A model generated the notes under the pieces. That model was not told the origin of the DNA and did no database searches. It was given only the letters and a program-made list of their open reading frames with translations. A stretch of DNA of 64,000 bases from NCBI RefSeq assembly GCF_014137945.1, contig NZ_JACGWX010000001.1, positions 496,001 to 560,000 of the forward strand, given 5' to 3'. Of the stretch, positions 45,092 through 53,856 are shown in pieces. A program made the translations under genes and the position numbers. Numbering within the stretch: position 1 is the first letter of the stretch; each line of letters opens with the position of its first letter. Source of the stretch: Microcella alkalica (GTDB lineage: Bacteria > Actinomycetota > Actinomycetes > Actinomycetales > Microbacteriaceae).

Positions 45092-45330
45092 CGGCGGATG
45101 CTGCCCCGAAGCCCTTCGCGATGCTCGGCGATCCCGCCGCCGAGGCGTGCGAGGGCGACGCCTGCCCGCTCCCGCCCCGCCCCGCGTCAACAACTCAGGA
45201 CTACCGCCGCACGGCTCCGCCCCGAGCCGCGTCGCAGCGCGGGCACGCGACGGTCAGCGCGCCGCTCGTCCTGAGTTCTCGACACCGCTCGCGCGGCGCG
45301 GGCCTCAGCCCGCGGCCTGCGGCTCGCTGA
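45088..45330 (+). CDS. Possible small CxxxxC protein coupled to the DsbA-family gene
   Basis: An 80-codon frame starts with ATGA overlap at the stop of the DsbA-family gene: MTADAAPKPFAMLGDPAAEACEGDACPLPPR. The first ~32 residues look like a real small protein with a Cys pair, and translational coupling supports expression. The rest runs through a repeat copy (45186-45201, read as STTQD) and low-complexity sequence and may be a repeat-caused extension. No function is known to me. Confidence 0.45.
   Translation: MTADAAPKPFAMLGDPAAEACEGDACPLPPRPASTTQDYRRTAPPRAASQRGHATVSAPLVLSSRHRSRGAGLSPRPAAR
45186..45283. repeat. Repeat pair between the DsbA-family and YbaK genes
   Basis: GTCAACAACTCAGGAC (+, 45186-45201) and GTCCTGAGTTCTCGAC (-, 45268-45283) face inward over 98 bp. 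The right arm shares the GAGAAC variant with one copy upstream of hemW. Confidence 0.92.
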
Positions 45331-45823
45331 TGTCGGCGACCGTCGCGTCGAGCGCCGCCACGAGCTCCGAGGCGTCCACGATCAGCGAGCATCCGTGCTC
45401 GCCTGCGCCCATCGACACGCGCCGCCCCGGCGACGCGACCACCGCGGCATCGACGAACACCGGCCACGCCGTGGTCGACCCGAGCGGAGTGATCGTCCCG
45501 CGCTCGTAGCCGGTCGCCGCGAGCGCGACCTCGGGCGCCGGCAGCTGCAGCTTGTTGACGCCGACGACGGCGCGCAGCTTGGGCCACGAGATCTGCCGGT
45601 CGCCCGGCACGAGCGCGAACAGGAACGTGTCGTCGCTCCGCTTCACGACGAGCGACTTCAGGATGTCCGCGGGCGCGATCCCGAGGATCGTCGCGGCCTC
45701 CTCGAGAGACCCCGCTCGCATCCGCTCCACGAATTCCACCTGAAGCCCGCGCGCTGCGGCATCCGCGGCCACGCGCTCGCGCCCCGGACGCGCGTCCTCT
45801 CCGCTCGCCATCCACGCCCCCAT
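45305..45823 (-). CDS. YbaK/EbsC-type aminoacyl-tRNA deacylase
   Basis: The 172-residue protein has the YbaK fold signatures: VEFVERMRAGSLEEAATILG, ADILKSLVVKRSDDTFLFALVPGD, and LGSTTAWPVFVDAAVV, with the catalytic-region Lys in LKSLVVK. Members hydrolyse misacylated tRNAs such as Cys-tRNA-Pro. The start may be 45823 or the in-frame ATG at 45811. It is divergent from the oxidoreductase gene. Confidence 0.87.
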   Translation of the reverse strand: MGAWMASGEDARPGRERVAADAAARGLQVEFVERMRAGSLEEAATILGIAPADILKSLVVKRSDDTFLFALVPGDRQISWPKLRAVVGVNKLQLPAPEVALAATGYERGTITPLGSTTAWPVFVDAAVVASPGRRVSMGAGEHGCSLIVDASELVAALDATVADISEPQAAG

Positions 45824-45895
45824 CCCGATCGTTCTGCTCTGAAGAAGGGCCGCCGTAGACGCTCCGCCTGCCGACCCATCTCGCTCAACCGCGCC

Positions 45896-45901
45896 TAGGC
45901 T
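45896..45901 (+). promoter_or_regulatory. -10 box (TAGGCT) of a leaderless-type promoter
   Basis: TAGGCT ends 6 nt before the ATG at 45908, with no ribosome-binding site between. Confidence 0.5.
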
Positions 45902-45907
45902 CGTCGC

Positions 45908-47005
45908 ATGCCCGAGACGATCGACCTCACCGAGTCATCCGCCCCCATCCGCGCCGGCATCGTCGGCTTCGGGCCCTCCGGCCGAGTCTTCCACGCGCCT
46001 TTCCTCGCCACGAACCCCGCGTTCGCGCTCACCGCGATCGCGACGAGCAGCCCCGAGCGCTCCGCTGAGGCCCGCGCCGCGCATCCGACCGCCACGATCG
46101 TGCCCACTCCCGAGGCGCTCATCGACCTGGCCAGCGCTGGCGAGCTCGACCTCGTGATCCTCGCCTCGCCCCCGCACGTCCACCGCGAGCAGGCGATCGC
46201 CGCGCTCGAGGCAGGCGCCGCCGTCGTCATCGACAAGCCCTTCGCCCCGAGCGTCGCCGACGCCGAGGCGATCATCGCGGCGGCCGACGCCGCAGCGTCG
46301 AGGCGCACACACCCCACCAGCCCTCTCACGGTCTTCCAGAACCGCCGCTTCGACGGCGACTTCCTCACCGTCCGCCGCCTGATCGAGAACGGCGCTCTGG
46401 GCCGCGTCCACCGCTTCGTCTCGACCTTCGAGCGCTTCGGTGCCCCCAAGCATGACCTCTGGCAGGGCCGAATCACGCCCGCCGAGGGCGGTGGGATCCT
46501 CTTCGACCTCGGCAGCCACCTCATCGATCAGGCGCTCGAGCTCTTCGGCCCGGCGACCCTCGAGCACGCCGAGTTCACGGCCGTCCGCGGTGGCCTCGGC
46601 AGCGAGGACGACGCGTTCGTCTCCCTGCGGCACGAGTCCGGCGTCCGCAGCCACCTGACGATGAGCCGCGTCGCCGCCCAGAGCGGGCCGCGGTTGCGCG
46701 TGCTGGGCGATGCCAGCGCCTACAGCGTGCATGGCCTCGACGGCCAGGAGCCCGCCCTCAAAGAGGGCATCCGGCCCGGAGACCCGGCGTACGGCACGAC
46801 GCCCGAGAGAGAGTGGGGGCTCCTCGGCGTCGACGGCGGCGCCGAGCCTCTGATGCGCGTCCCCACCGAGGCGGGCCGCTACCCGGAGTTCTACGAGCAG
46901 GTCGCCACGAGCATCCGCATCGGCGCCCCCATGCCGGTGGATGCCCGGAGCGCCCTCGAGACGGTCCGTCTCATCGAGCGTGCCCACGCCCTCACCTCCG
47001 GCTGA
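45908..47005 (+). CDS. Gfo/Idh/MocA family oxidoreductase
   Basis: The 365-residue protein has the Rossmann start GIVGFGPSGRVFHAPFL and the family motif VIDKPFAPSVADAEAI with the catalytic-region Lys. It also has FQNRRFDGDFLTVRRLIENGALG and GGGILFDLGSHLIDQALELFG with the catalytic His. Members are NAD(P)-dependent sugar or inositol oxidoreductases. The substrate is not evident. It probably heads a transcript running into dusB (38 nt gap). Confidence 0.88.
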   Translation: MPETIDLTESSAPIRAGIVGFGPSGRVFHAPFLATNPAFALTAIATSSPERSAEARAAHPTATIVPTPEALIDLASAGELDLVILASPPHVHREQAIAALEAGAAVVIDKPFAPSVADAEAIIAAADAAASRRTHPTSPLTVFQNRRFDGDFLTVRRLIENGALGRVHRFVSTFERFGAPKHDLWQGRITPAEGGGILFDLGSHLIDQALELFGPATLEHAEFTAVRGGLGSEDDAFVSLRHESGVRSHLTMSRVAAQSGPRLRVLGDASAYSVHGLDGQEPALKEGIRPGDPAYGTTPEREWGLLGVDGGAEPLMRVPTEAGRYPEFYEQVATSIRIGAPMPVDARSALETVRLIERAHALTSG

Positions 47006-47043
47006 CGCCGCGCACGAGCGCGACCTGGGAGAATGGAGGCCTC

Positions 47044-48264
47044 ATGTCGACCGCCACCCTGCCCGCTCCGCTCAGCATCGGCCCAATCCCGCTGAGCGTT
47101 CCCGTCGTGCTCGCACCCATGGCGGGGATCACGAACACGGCCTTCCGGCGCCTGTGCCGCGAGTACGGCGCGGGCCTGTACGTGAGCGAGATGATCACGA
47201 GTCGCGCGCTCGTCGAGCGCACCCCCGAGAGCATGCGGCTCATCCGGCATCACGAGTCGGAGACGATCCGCAGCGTCCAGCTCTACAGCGTCGACCCGGT
47301 CACGGCAGGGGAGGCCGCGCGCTTCCTCGTCGGAGAGGGCCTCGCGGACCACATCGACATGAACTTCGGATGCCCCGTTCCGAAGGTGACCCGCAAAGGA
47401 GGGGGCGCGGCGCTCCCCTGGAAGCTCGAGCACTTCCGCCGCATCGTCGAGCAGACCGTGCAGGCCGCCCGCGACATCCCGGTGACGGTGAAGATGCGCA
47501 AGGGCATCGACTCCGACCACCTCACCTACCTCGAGGCGGCGAGGGCCGCCGAGGGTGCGGGCGTCGCGGCGATCGCGCTGCACGCGCGCACGGCGGCCGA
47601 GTTCTACTCGGGCAACGCTGACTGGTCGGCGATCGGAAAGCTCAAGGAGACGATCACGAGCGTGCCCGTGCTCGGCAACGGCGACATCTGGTCGGCGGAG
47701 GACGCCCTGCGCATGGTCGACGAGACCGGGTGCGACGGCATCGTCGTCGGCCGCGGCTGCCTCGGCCGGCCGTGGCTCTTCGGCGATCTCGCCGCTGCGT
47801 TCGGGCGCGCTGGAGCTCAGAGCGACGCATCGCGTCGCCGCGGCGCGAGCGCCGACGAGGCTCTGCCTCGTCGGTCGAATGAGCACCGCATACAGCCCTC
47901 GCTCGGCGAGGTCGGTGACGCCTTCCGCCGTCACGCCGAGCTCCTCGTCGACTTCTTCGACGACGAGGGGCGGGCGTGCCGCGACATCCGCAAGCATGTC
48001 GCCTGGTACTTCAAGGGCTACCCGGTCGGCGGCGAGCTGCGGGCGCGGCTCGCGAGCGTCGAGAGCCTGCAGCAGATGGACGACCTCCTCGGCGAGCTCG
48101 ACCGCGATCAGCCGTACCCCGGCGCCCCGGCCGAGGGTCAGCGCGGTCGCGCCGGCACCCCGAAGAAGCCCGCGCTTCCCGAGAACTGGCTGGCGAGTCG
48201 CGAGATGTCGACCGCGCAGAGCGCCGACGTCGCGGCAGCCGAGCTGCACAACAGCGGAGGATAG
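47044..48264 (+). CDS. dusB: tRNA-dihydrouridine synthase B, with hairpin-rich internal insert
   Basis: DusB reduces specific tRNA uridines with FMN and NADPH. The 406-residue protein has APMAGITNTAFRRLCREYGAGLY, the catalytic Cys in MNFGCPVPKVTRKGGG, HARTAAEFYSG, GNGDIWS and GIVVGRGCLGRPWLF. After DLAAAF it carries an unusual ~25-residue stretch (about residues 259-283, DASRRRGASADEALPRRS) before the conserved PSLGEVGDAFRRHAELL. At DNA level this is two perfect hairpins in tandem. The frame stays open, so the enzyme is probably functional with an added loop. Confidence 0.93.
   Translation: MSTATLPAPLSIGPIPLSVPVVLAPMAGITNTAFRRLCREYGAGLYVSEMITSRALVERTPESMRLIRHHESETIRSVQLYSVDPVTAGEAARFLVGEGLADHIDMNFGCPVPKVTRKGGGAALPWKLEHFRRIVEQTVQAARDIPVTVKMRKGIDSDHLTYLEAARAAEGAGVAAIALHARTAAEFYSGNADWSAIGKLKETITSVPVLGNGDIWSAEDALRMVDETGCDGIVVGRGCLGRPWLFGDLAAAFGRAGAQSDASRRRGASADEALPRRSNEHRIQPSLGEVGDAFRRHAELLVDFFDDEGRACRDIRKHVAWYFKGYPVGGELRARLASVESLQQMDDLLGELDRDQPYPGAPAEGQRGRAGTPKKPALPENWLASREMSTAQSADVAAAELHNSGG
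47822..47874. repeat. Hairpin-rich in-frame insert in dusB
   Basis: GCGACGC-ATC-GCGTCGC (47822-47838, 7-bp stem) and CCGACGAGGC-TCT-GCCTCGTCGG (47852-47874, 10-bp stem) lie 13 nt apart, with the palindrome CGCCGCGGCG between them. The stretch matches no conserved part of DusB and looks like a small palindromic (REP-like) element inserted in frame. Confidence 0.65.
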
Positions 48265-48270
48265 GCCCGC

Positions 48271-49542
48271 GTGACCTCTCACTCCCACGAGCTCGACGCG
48301 CCGTCGCCGGGCTACGAGCCGCGCGACGCCGACCGCTGGCTGCCTGAGGAGCACTCCACCCGCCGCAGCGACTTCGCGCGCGACCGCGGCCGGCTGTTGC
48401 ACTCGAGCGCGCTGCGTCGGCTCGCCGCGAAGACGCAGGTGCTGAGCCCCACCACGGGTCTCGACTTCGCCCGCAATCGCCTCACCCATTCGCTCGAGGT
48501 CGCGCAGGTGGGTCGCGAGCTCGCGACGAGCCTCGGGCTCGACCCGGATGTCGTCGACACGGCCTGCCTCGCGCACGACCTCGGGCATCCGCCGTTCGGC
48601 CACAACGGCGAGCGCGCCCTCAACAGCTGGGCCGCGGGCATCGGGGGATTCGAGGGCAACGCGCAGACGCTGCGCCTGCTGACGCGCATCGAGCCGAAGG
48701 TCTTCGGGCGGGATGGGCGCAGCTACGGCCTCAACCTCACGCGCGCGAGCCTCGACGCGAGCACGAAGTACCCGTGGCCGCAGTCCCACGGCATCCCTGA
48801 CCCGAGCGGGCGCAGCAAGTTCGGCTTCTACGACGACGACGCCGCGGCCTTCGAGTGGATGCGCGACGGCGCTCCCGATCGCGTGCGCTGCATCGAGGCG
48901 GAGGTCATGGACCTCAGCGACGACATCGCCTACAGCGTGCACGACTTCGAGGACGCGATCGTGGGCGGCTACCTCGACGTTCCCGCGCTGAGCGCGCGTG
49001 CCGACCACGACGCCCTCGTCGACTCGATGTTCGAGTGGATCGGCGGAGAGATCGGCCACGACGAGCTCATCGCCGCGTTCGACCGGCTCGACCACCTCGA
49101 CTTCTGGATCGATTCGTGGGACGGCTCGCGGCGCGACCTCGCCCGGCTGAAGAACCTCACGAGCCAGCTCATCGGACGCTTCGCGCACGAGGCCGTGCAC
49201 GTGACGCGCGAGGCGCATCCCGGCCGCTCGCTCGCCCGATTCGGCGCGAACGTCGTCGTCCCCCGCGAGACTCAGGCCGAGATCGCCGTGCTCAAGGGCA
49301 TCGTCGCGGCGAACGTCATGTCCACCAACTCCCGGCAGCCCATCTACGCCCGGCAGCGCGCGCTGCTGACCGAGCTCGCCGACGCCCTGTGGCAGGCGGG
49401 GGATGCCCTGCTCGACCCGGGCTTCGCCGACGACTTCCGCGCCGCCGACGACGACGCCGCCCGTCGGCGCGTGGTTGTGGATCAGGTGGCGAGCCTCACC
49501 GACCAGTCGGCCATGAGCTGGCACGAACGCATCGTCTCCTAG
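48271..49542 (+). CDS. dgt: Deoxyguanosinetriphosphate triphosphohydrolase-like protein
   Basis: The 423-residue protein is an HD-domain dNTPase: the motifs ARNRLTHSLEVAQVGREL and CLAHDLGHPPFGHNGERALN carry the metal-binding His and His-Asp pair, with DLSDDIAYSVHDFEDAI further on. Members hydrolyse dGTP and other dNTPs to the nucleoside and triphosphate. The GTG start has GGAGG 10 nt upstream and follows dusB by 6 nt. dusB-dgt-dnaG is a conserved actinobacterial order. Confidence 0.93.
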   Translation: MTSHSHELDAPSPGYEPRDADRWLPEEHSTRRSDFARDRGRLLHSSALRRLAAKTQVLSPTTGLDFARNRLTHSLEVAQVGRELATSLGLDPDVVDTACLAHDLGHPPFGHNGERALNSWAAGIGGFEGNAQTLRLLTRIEPKVFGRDGRSYGLNLTRASLDASTKYPWPQSHGIPDPSGRSKFGFYDDDAAAFEWMRDGAPDRVRCIEAEVMDLSDDIAYSVHDFEDAIVGGYLDVPALSARADHDALVDSMFEWIGGEIGHDELIAAFDRLDHLDFWIDSWDGSRRDLARLKNLTSQLIGRFAHEAVHVTREAHPGRSLARFGANVVVPRETQAEIAVLKGIVAANVMSTNSRQPIYARQRALLTELADALWQAGDALLDPGFADDFRAADDDAARRRVVVDQVASLTDQSAMSWHERIVS

Positions 49543-49545
49543 AAT
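49540..49545 (+). promoter_or_regulatory. -10 box (TAGAAT) ahead of dnaG
   Basis: TAGAAT overlaps the dgt stop codon and ends 7 nt before the dnaG GTG, giving dnaG a probable leaderless promoter inside the operon. Confidence 0.55.
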
Positions 49546-49552
49546 CGGGCGC

Positions 49553-51499
49553 GTGGCAGGGCTCATCAGACGCAGCGACATCGATGAGGTCAGGTCGCGC
49601 ACGAACATCGGCGAGATCGTCGGCGAGTACGTCACTCTCAAGAGCGCGGGAATCGGCTCGATGAAGGGCCTGTGCCCCTTCCACGACGAGCGCAGCCCGA
49701 GCTTCCACGTGCGCCCCCAGGTCGGCTTCTACCACTGCTTCGGGTGCGGCGAGGGCGGAGACGTCTTCTCCTTCCTCCAGAAGATGGATCACGTCACCTT
49801 CTCCGAGGCCGTCGAGCGCCTCGCGCAGCGGCTCAACTACACCCTCACCTACGAGGACGGCGGGCAGGCCCGCGAGGACGGCGGCAGCCGCCGCCGCATC
49901 CTCGCCGCGAACGAGGCCGCCGAGACATTCTTCCGCGAGCAGCTGCAGTCGCCTGCGGCGGAGCCAGCGCGAGCCTTCCTCGGCGAGCGCGGCTTCGACC
50001 CGGCCGCCGCCGCACGCTTCTCGATCGGCTTCGCCCCGAACTCGTACGACGCTCTCTCCGGGCATCTGGTGAAGCAGGGCTTCACCATCGAGGAGCTGCT
50101 CGCCGCGGGGCTCGTCGGTCAGGGCGATCGCTCTGCGTACGACCGGTTCCGCGGCCGCCTCATCTGGCCCATCAAGGACGTCACCGGCCAGACGCTCGGC
50201 TTCGGCGCGCGCAAGCTGCTCGAGTCGGACCAGGGGCCCAAGTACCTCAACACCCCCGAGACCGCGGTGTACCGCAAGAGCCAGGTGCTCTACGGCCTCG
50301 ATCTCGCCAAGCGCGACATCGCGAGGGGCAAGCAGGTCGTCGTCGTGGAGGGCTACACCGATGTGATGGCGTGCCACCTCGCGGGGGTCACGACGGCGGT
50401 CGCGACGTCCGGCACGGCGTTCGGGGTCGAGCACATCAAGGTCATCCGCCGCGTCATGGGCGATACCGACAACGCCGACACCACGCAGCTCGGGGAGGTC
50501 ATCTTCACCTTCGACCCCGACGAGGCCGGCCAGAAGGCCGCGAGTCGTGCGTTCGCGGAGGAGCAGCGCTTCGCAGCCCAGACGTTCGTCGCGGTCGCTC
50601 CTGACGGCCTCGACCCGTGCGACCTCCGTCTCAAGAAGGGCGATGACGCGATCCGGATGCTCGTCTCCGGCCGCAAGCCGATGTACGAGTTCATGGTCCG
50701 CCGGCGACTCGACCAGTTCGACCTCGAGACCGTCGAGGGCCGCGTCGGCGCTCTCCGGGCCGCAGCTCCCGTCGTGGCGGGGATCCGCGATCAGTCGATG
50801 CAGTCGGGGTACGCCCGAACGCTCGCCGGCTGGATCGGCCTGGAGCCGGGGGAGGTCTCCCGCGCCGTGCAGACGGCGCGACGGCAGTCGAGCGCGCGAC
50901 CGTCCCCCGATCGCGCTCCGTCGGATCAGGGCGCGGCTGCGGCCGCACCGGCACGTATGGGGGAGCGGGACCCACGCTCTCCGGCGGATTCCCCGCAGCC
51001 CGATCAGGAGGGCTCGAGCGCTCCTTCGATCACGATGAGCGATCTTCCGAGCGACCCCGTGACGCGTCTCGAGCGCGAGCTGCTGATGGCCGTGCTCCAG
51101 CACCCGGGCGAGATCGATCGCGAGATCGCGCTGCGGGCGCTCCATACGTCCTTCACCGTCCCGGCGCTCAGCACCGTGCGGGATGCACTCGTCGGAGCCT
51201 TCGAGCACTACGGGACCGCCCAGTGGGTCGCGCGCGCCGCGGAGGAGGCGCCGAGCGCGTTCGCGCCGCTCGTGACCCAGCTCGCGATCGCGCCTCTGCC
51301 CATCCGCGGAGACCATGTGCGCGAGTACTGCACCGGGGTGACGACCTCGCTCATCGAGCGCGACCTGCTCCGGCGCAAGACCGAGCTGCTCGGTGCCCTG
51401 CAGCGCTCCGACGCCGCCGCCGATCCGCAGCGCTATCGGACGCTCCAGCGCCAGCTCGTGGATCTCGAGGCCGAACGGCGGCGGATCCGAGCGGAGTGA
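49553..51499 (+). CDS. dnaG: DNA primase
   Basis: DnaG makes RNA primers at the replication fork. The 648-residue protein has the CHC2 zinc finger (Cys41, His44, Cys62, Cys65; CPFHDERSPSF and HCFGCGEGG), the primase core with YGLDLAK, the TOPRIM motif VVVEGYTDVMACHLAG, and TFDPDEAGQKAA, then a linker (about residues 445-490) and a C-terminal DnaB-interacting helical domain. It starts with GTG. Confidence 0.96.
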   Translation: MAGLIRRSDIDEVRSRTNIGEIVGEYVTLKSAGIGSMKGLCPFHDERSPSFHVRPQVGFYHCFGCGEGGDVFSFLQKMDHVTFSEAVERLAQRLNYTLTYEDGGQAREDGGSRRRILAANEAAETFFREQLQSPAAEPARAFLGERGFDPAAAARFSIGFAPNSYDALSGHLVKQGFTIEELLAAGLVGQGDRSAYDRFRGRLIWPIKDVTGQTLGFGARKLLESDQGPKYLNTPETAVYRKSQVLYGLDLAKRDIARGKQVVVVEGYTDVMACHLAGVTTAVATSGTAFGVEHIKVIRRVMGDTDNADTTQLGEVIFTFDPDEAGQKAASRAFAEEQRFAAQTFVAVAPDGLDPCDLRLKKGDDAIRMLVSGRKPMYEFMVRRRLDQFDLETVEGRVGALRAAAPVVAGIRDQSMQSGYARTLAGWIGLEPGEVSRAVQTARRQSSARPSPDRAPSDQGAAAAAPARMGERDPRSPADSPQPDQEGSSAPSITMSDLPSDPVTRLERELLMAVLQHPGEIDREIALRALHTSFTVPALSTVRDALVGAFEHYGTAQWVARAAEEAPSAFAPLVTQLAIAPLPIRGDHVREYCTGVTTSLIERDLLRRKTELLGALQRSDAAADPQRYRTLQRQLVDLEAERRRIRAE

Positions 51500-51658
51500 G
51501 CCGCGGGCATCCTTCGCAGATCCTCAGCGGTCGCCGCAAGCCCCCTCCAGGGATACTCCGCCGGTCTAGAGTGGTCGTCAGGTTCGTCGGAGTCGCGGAT
51601 CTCGTCCGTCGCCGCCCGGCGGGCGCGCTGCGGCTCCGGCCGCTGGGAGGGGAACCCC

Positions 51659-52492
51659 ATGACGGCAGTCGACCACGTGCCAGGCACGGTCGGTCTCGAC
51701 GATCTGGCCGTGAGCGCCCGCGACCTCAGCGTGCGCTACCGCGGCGGCGAGGGGCACGCGGCCGTCCAGGCGCTCACGGGCATCACCCTCGACATCCCCG
51801 CGGGCGAGACGCTCGCGGTCATGGGCGAAGCCGGCAGCGGCAAGAGCACACTCGCGGCGGTCATGGCCGGGCTCACGTCGAGGGCCGTCCCGCGCGGGCC
51901 CGAGGTCATCGGCGGATCGCTCGATGTCCTCGGGATCGATGTGCGCCGCGTGCGCCGTCGTGACGACGACGAGCTCGAGCTGCGCATCGGCTACGTGCCG
52001 CAGGATTCCTCCACCGTGCTCGACCCCCACCTCACAGCGGGGGAGAACGTCGCGCTCCCGCTCTTCCAGCGGAACCCCAAGCTCGCCAAGAAGGTCGCGG
52101 GCGGCATCGTCGCCGAGGCGATCGATGCGATGCACCTCACCCTCGCGACGATTCCGCTGTACCCGCACGAGCTCTCCCGCGGCCAGCGCCAGCGCCTCGC
52201 CCTCGCGCGGGCGCTCGTCCTCGAGCCAGACCTGCTCATCGCCGATGAGCCGACGGCCGGGGTGGATGCGACGATCCGGGCGAGCATCCTCGACCACCTC
52301 GCGGAGGTCCAGCGGCGTCGCCGCTTCGCCGCCTTCATCATCTCGAGCGAGGTCGGCGAGATCCGCCGCCTGTCGGATCGACTGGCCGTGCTGCATCGTG
52401 GGAGCATCGTGGGGATGGGTCGTATCGACGACGTGCTCGACGACCCGACTCACCCCTACGTCGAACAGCTCGCGGCGCTCGCGCGCGGATAG
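51659..52492 (+). CDS. ABC transporter ATPase (oligopeptide-type), no partner genes nearby
   Basis: The 277-residue ATPase has Walker A GEAGSGKST, the Q-loop YVPQDSS, the signature LSRGQRQRLALARAL and Walker B LLIADEPTAGVD. The C-terminal HPYVEQLAALARG matches Dpp/Opp-type ATPases. There is no permease or binding protein in this window, so it either works with subunits encoded elsewhere or has been stranded. The 159-bp gap upstream contains a TAGAGT box near 51568 but no gene. Confidence 0.88.
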   Translation: MTAVDHVPGTVGLDDLAVSARDLSVRYRGGEGHAAVQALTGITLDIPAGETLAVMGEAGSGKSTLAAVMAGLTSRAVPRGPEVIGGSLDVLGIDVRRVRRRDDDELELRIGYVPQDSSTVLDPHLTAGENVALPLFQRNPKLAKKVAGGIVAEAIDAMHLTLATIPLYPHELSRGQRQRLALARALVLEPDLLIADEPTAGVDATIRASILDHLAEVQRRRRFAAFIISSEVGEIRRLSDRLAVLHRGSIVGMGRIDDVLDDPTHPYVEQLAALARG

Positions 52493-52537
52493 CCTCCGCA
52501 CGTCTCGCGCCGAGCACCCCCTTGGAGGCTCCGCGCC

Positions 52538-53599
52538 ATGACCGCGCCCCCGTCGGACCCCGACCCCCGCCCTCTCGCGCCGCTCGCCTCGGTGACCCGT
52601 GTGGGGCCGACGCAGCACGAGGACCCGCTCGCGGGGCGCAGCGCCGCACCGCCGACGGGGCGACGGATCGCACCAGGGCCCATCGCGGTCCTCCCACGTC
52701 CGACGGCGCTCTTCGTCGATGCGGCGAGGGCGGGGGGAGCCGAGGTCGTCGAGATATCGGCGGCGACGCGAGGCCTCATCTGGTTGAGCGAGCAGCGCGC
52801 CGAGGAGCTCGCCGAGCTGCTGGACGCCCATCCGGGCATCCAGTGGGTGCAGCTGCCGTGGGCGGGAGTCGACGGCTTCTCGAGCATCCTGCCGCGCTAC
52901 GCCGATGGACGCGGGCCGCTGTTCACGAGCGCTAAGGGGGCGTACTCCGAGCCCGTCGCCGAGCACGCCGTCGCCCTGCTGCACGCCGTCCTCCGCGAGT
53001 TGGCGCCGAAGGTCCGCGCGGCGCGGTGGGCACCGGTGCGCACTGGGCTCTCGCTCTACGGCCGTCACGTCGTCATCGTGGGCGCCGGCGGCATCGCGGC
53101 GGAGATCATCCGGCTGCTCACGCCGTGGCGCGTGCGGATCACGGTCGTGCGCAGATCGCCGGGCGACGTCCCTGGCGCCCATCGCACGGTCACCGTCGAC
53201 GAGCTGCACGGCGTCCTCCCCGAGGCGGACGCGCTCATCCTCGCAGCGGCATCCACCGAGCGCACTCGGCACCTCATCGGCTCGGCCGAGCTCGCGCTCC
53301 TCCCCGAGCACGCCGCACTCGTGAACATCGCCCGCGGCGCCCTCATCGACACCGGGGCGCTCGTGGAGGCGCTCCGAGAGAAGCGGATCCTCGGCGCCGG
53401 TCTCGACGTCACCGACCCCGAGCCGCTCGGGGACGACCACGCACTGTGGAGCGAGCCCCGCTGCATCATTACGTCGCACTCCGCCGATACACCGGAGATG
53501 ACCGCTCCGCTACTGGCGGGACGCATCACCGAGAACGTCCGGGGCTTCCTCGGCGACGGCCGTTTCGTCGGCATCGTCGACCCTGCCGCGGGGTACTGA
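52538..53599 (+). CDS. D-isomer specific 2-hydroxyacid dehydrogenase
   Basis: The 353-residue protein has an NAD-binding Rossmann motif VIVGAGGIAAEIIRLL and the catalytic triad typical of the family: Arg in LVNIARGALID, Glu in DPEPLG, and His in ITSHSADT. A Pro-rich ~45-residue N-terminal extension precedes the domain. The ATG has a TTGGAGG site. The substrate is unknown; candidates are glyoxylate, hydroxypyruvate or other 2-oxo acids. It is followed by tRNA-Asn. Confidence 0.88.
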   Translation: MTAPPSDPDPRPLAPLASVTRVGPTQHEDPLAGRSAAPPTGRRIAPGPIAVLPRPTALFVDAARAGGAEVVEISAATRGLIWLSEQRAEELAELLDAHPGIQWVQLPWAGVDGFSSILPRYADGRGPLFTSAKGAYSEPVAEHAVALLHAVLRELAPKVRAARWAPVRTGLSLYGRHVVIVGAGGIAAEIIRLLTPWRVRITVVRRSPGDVPGAHRTVTVDELHGVLPEADALILAAASTERTRHLIGSAELALLPEHAALVNIARGALIDTGALVEALREKRILGAGLDVTDPEPLGDDHALWSEPRCIITSHSADTPEMTAPLLAGRITENVRGFLGDGRFVGIVDPAAGY

Positions 53600-53673
53600 C
53601 GGCCGCGCGAGGGTCGGCCGGTGCGAGTGGCGCTCGCGAGTTCTGGTAACGTGTTCCTCGCTGTTCGCAGCGA

Positions 53674-53749
53674 TCCTCGATAGCTCAATTGGCAGAGCAG
53701 CCGGCTGTTAACCGGCAGGTTCTTGGTTCGAGTCCAAGTCGGGGAGCCA
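53674..53749 (+). tRNA. tRNA-Asn (anticodon GTT)
   Basis: The 73-nt cloverleaf plus an encoded CCA end: acceptor TCCTCGA pairs with TCGGGGA, D-arm TAGCTCAATTGGCAGAGCA, anticodon stem GCCGG/CCGGC around CTGTTAA (GTT), and T-arm with GGTTCGAGTCC. It is preceded by a TAACGT box near 53647. Confidence 0.96.
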
Positions 53750-53856
53750 CCTCCTCCCATCCCCGTCGCGATCGCGGCCTGGGCATCCGCGCCTCCGCCT
53801 CCGGTGGTCGGATCCCGCGATCGACGGGCTCTGGAGCGGTAGGAGAGGATGATGAC

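Noticed and set aside
46891-49641. 916-codon open frame antisense to the dusB/dgt region
   Set aside because: Shadow of real genes on the + strand; composition is biased and no domain is recognisable.
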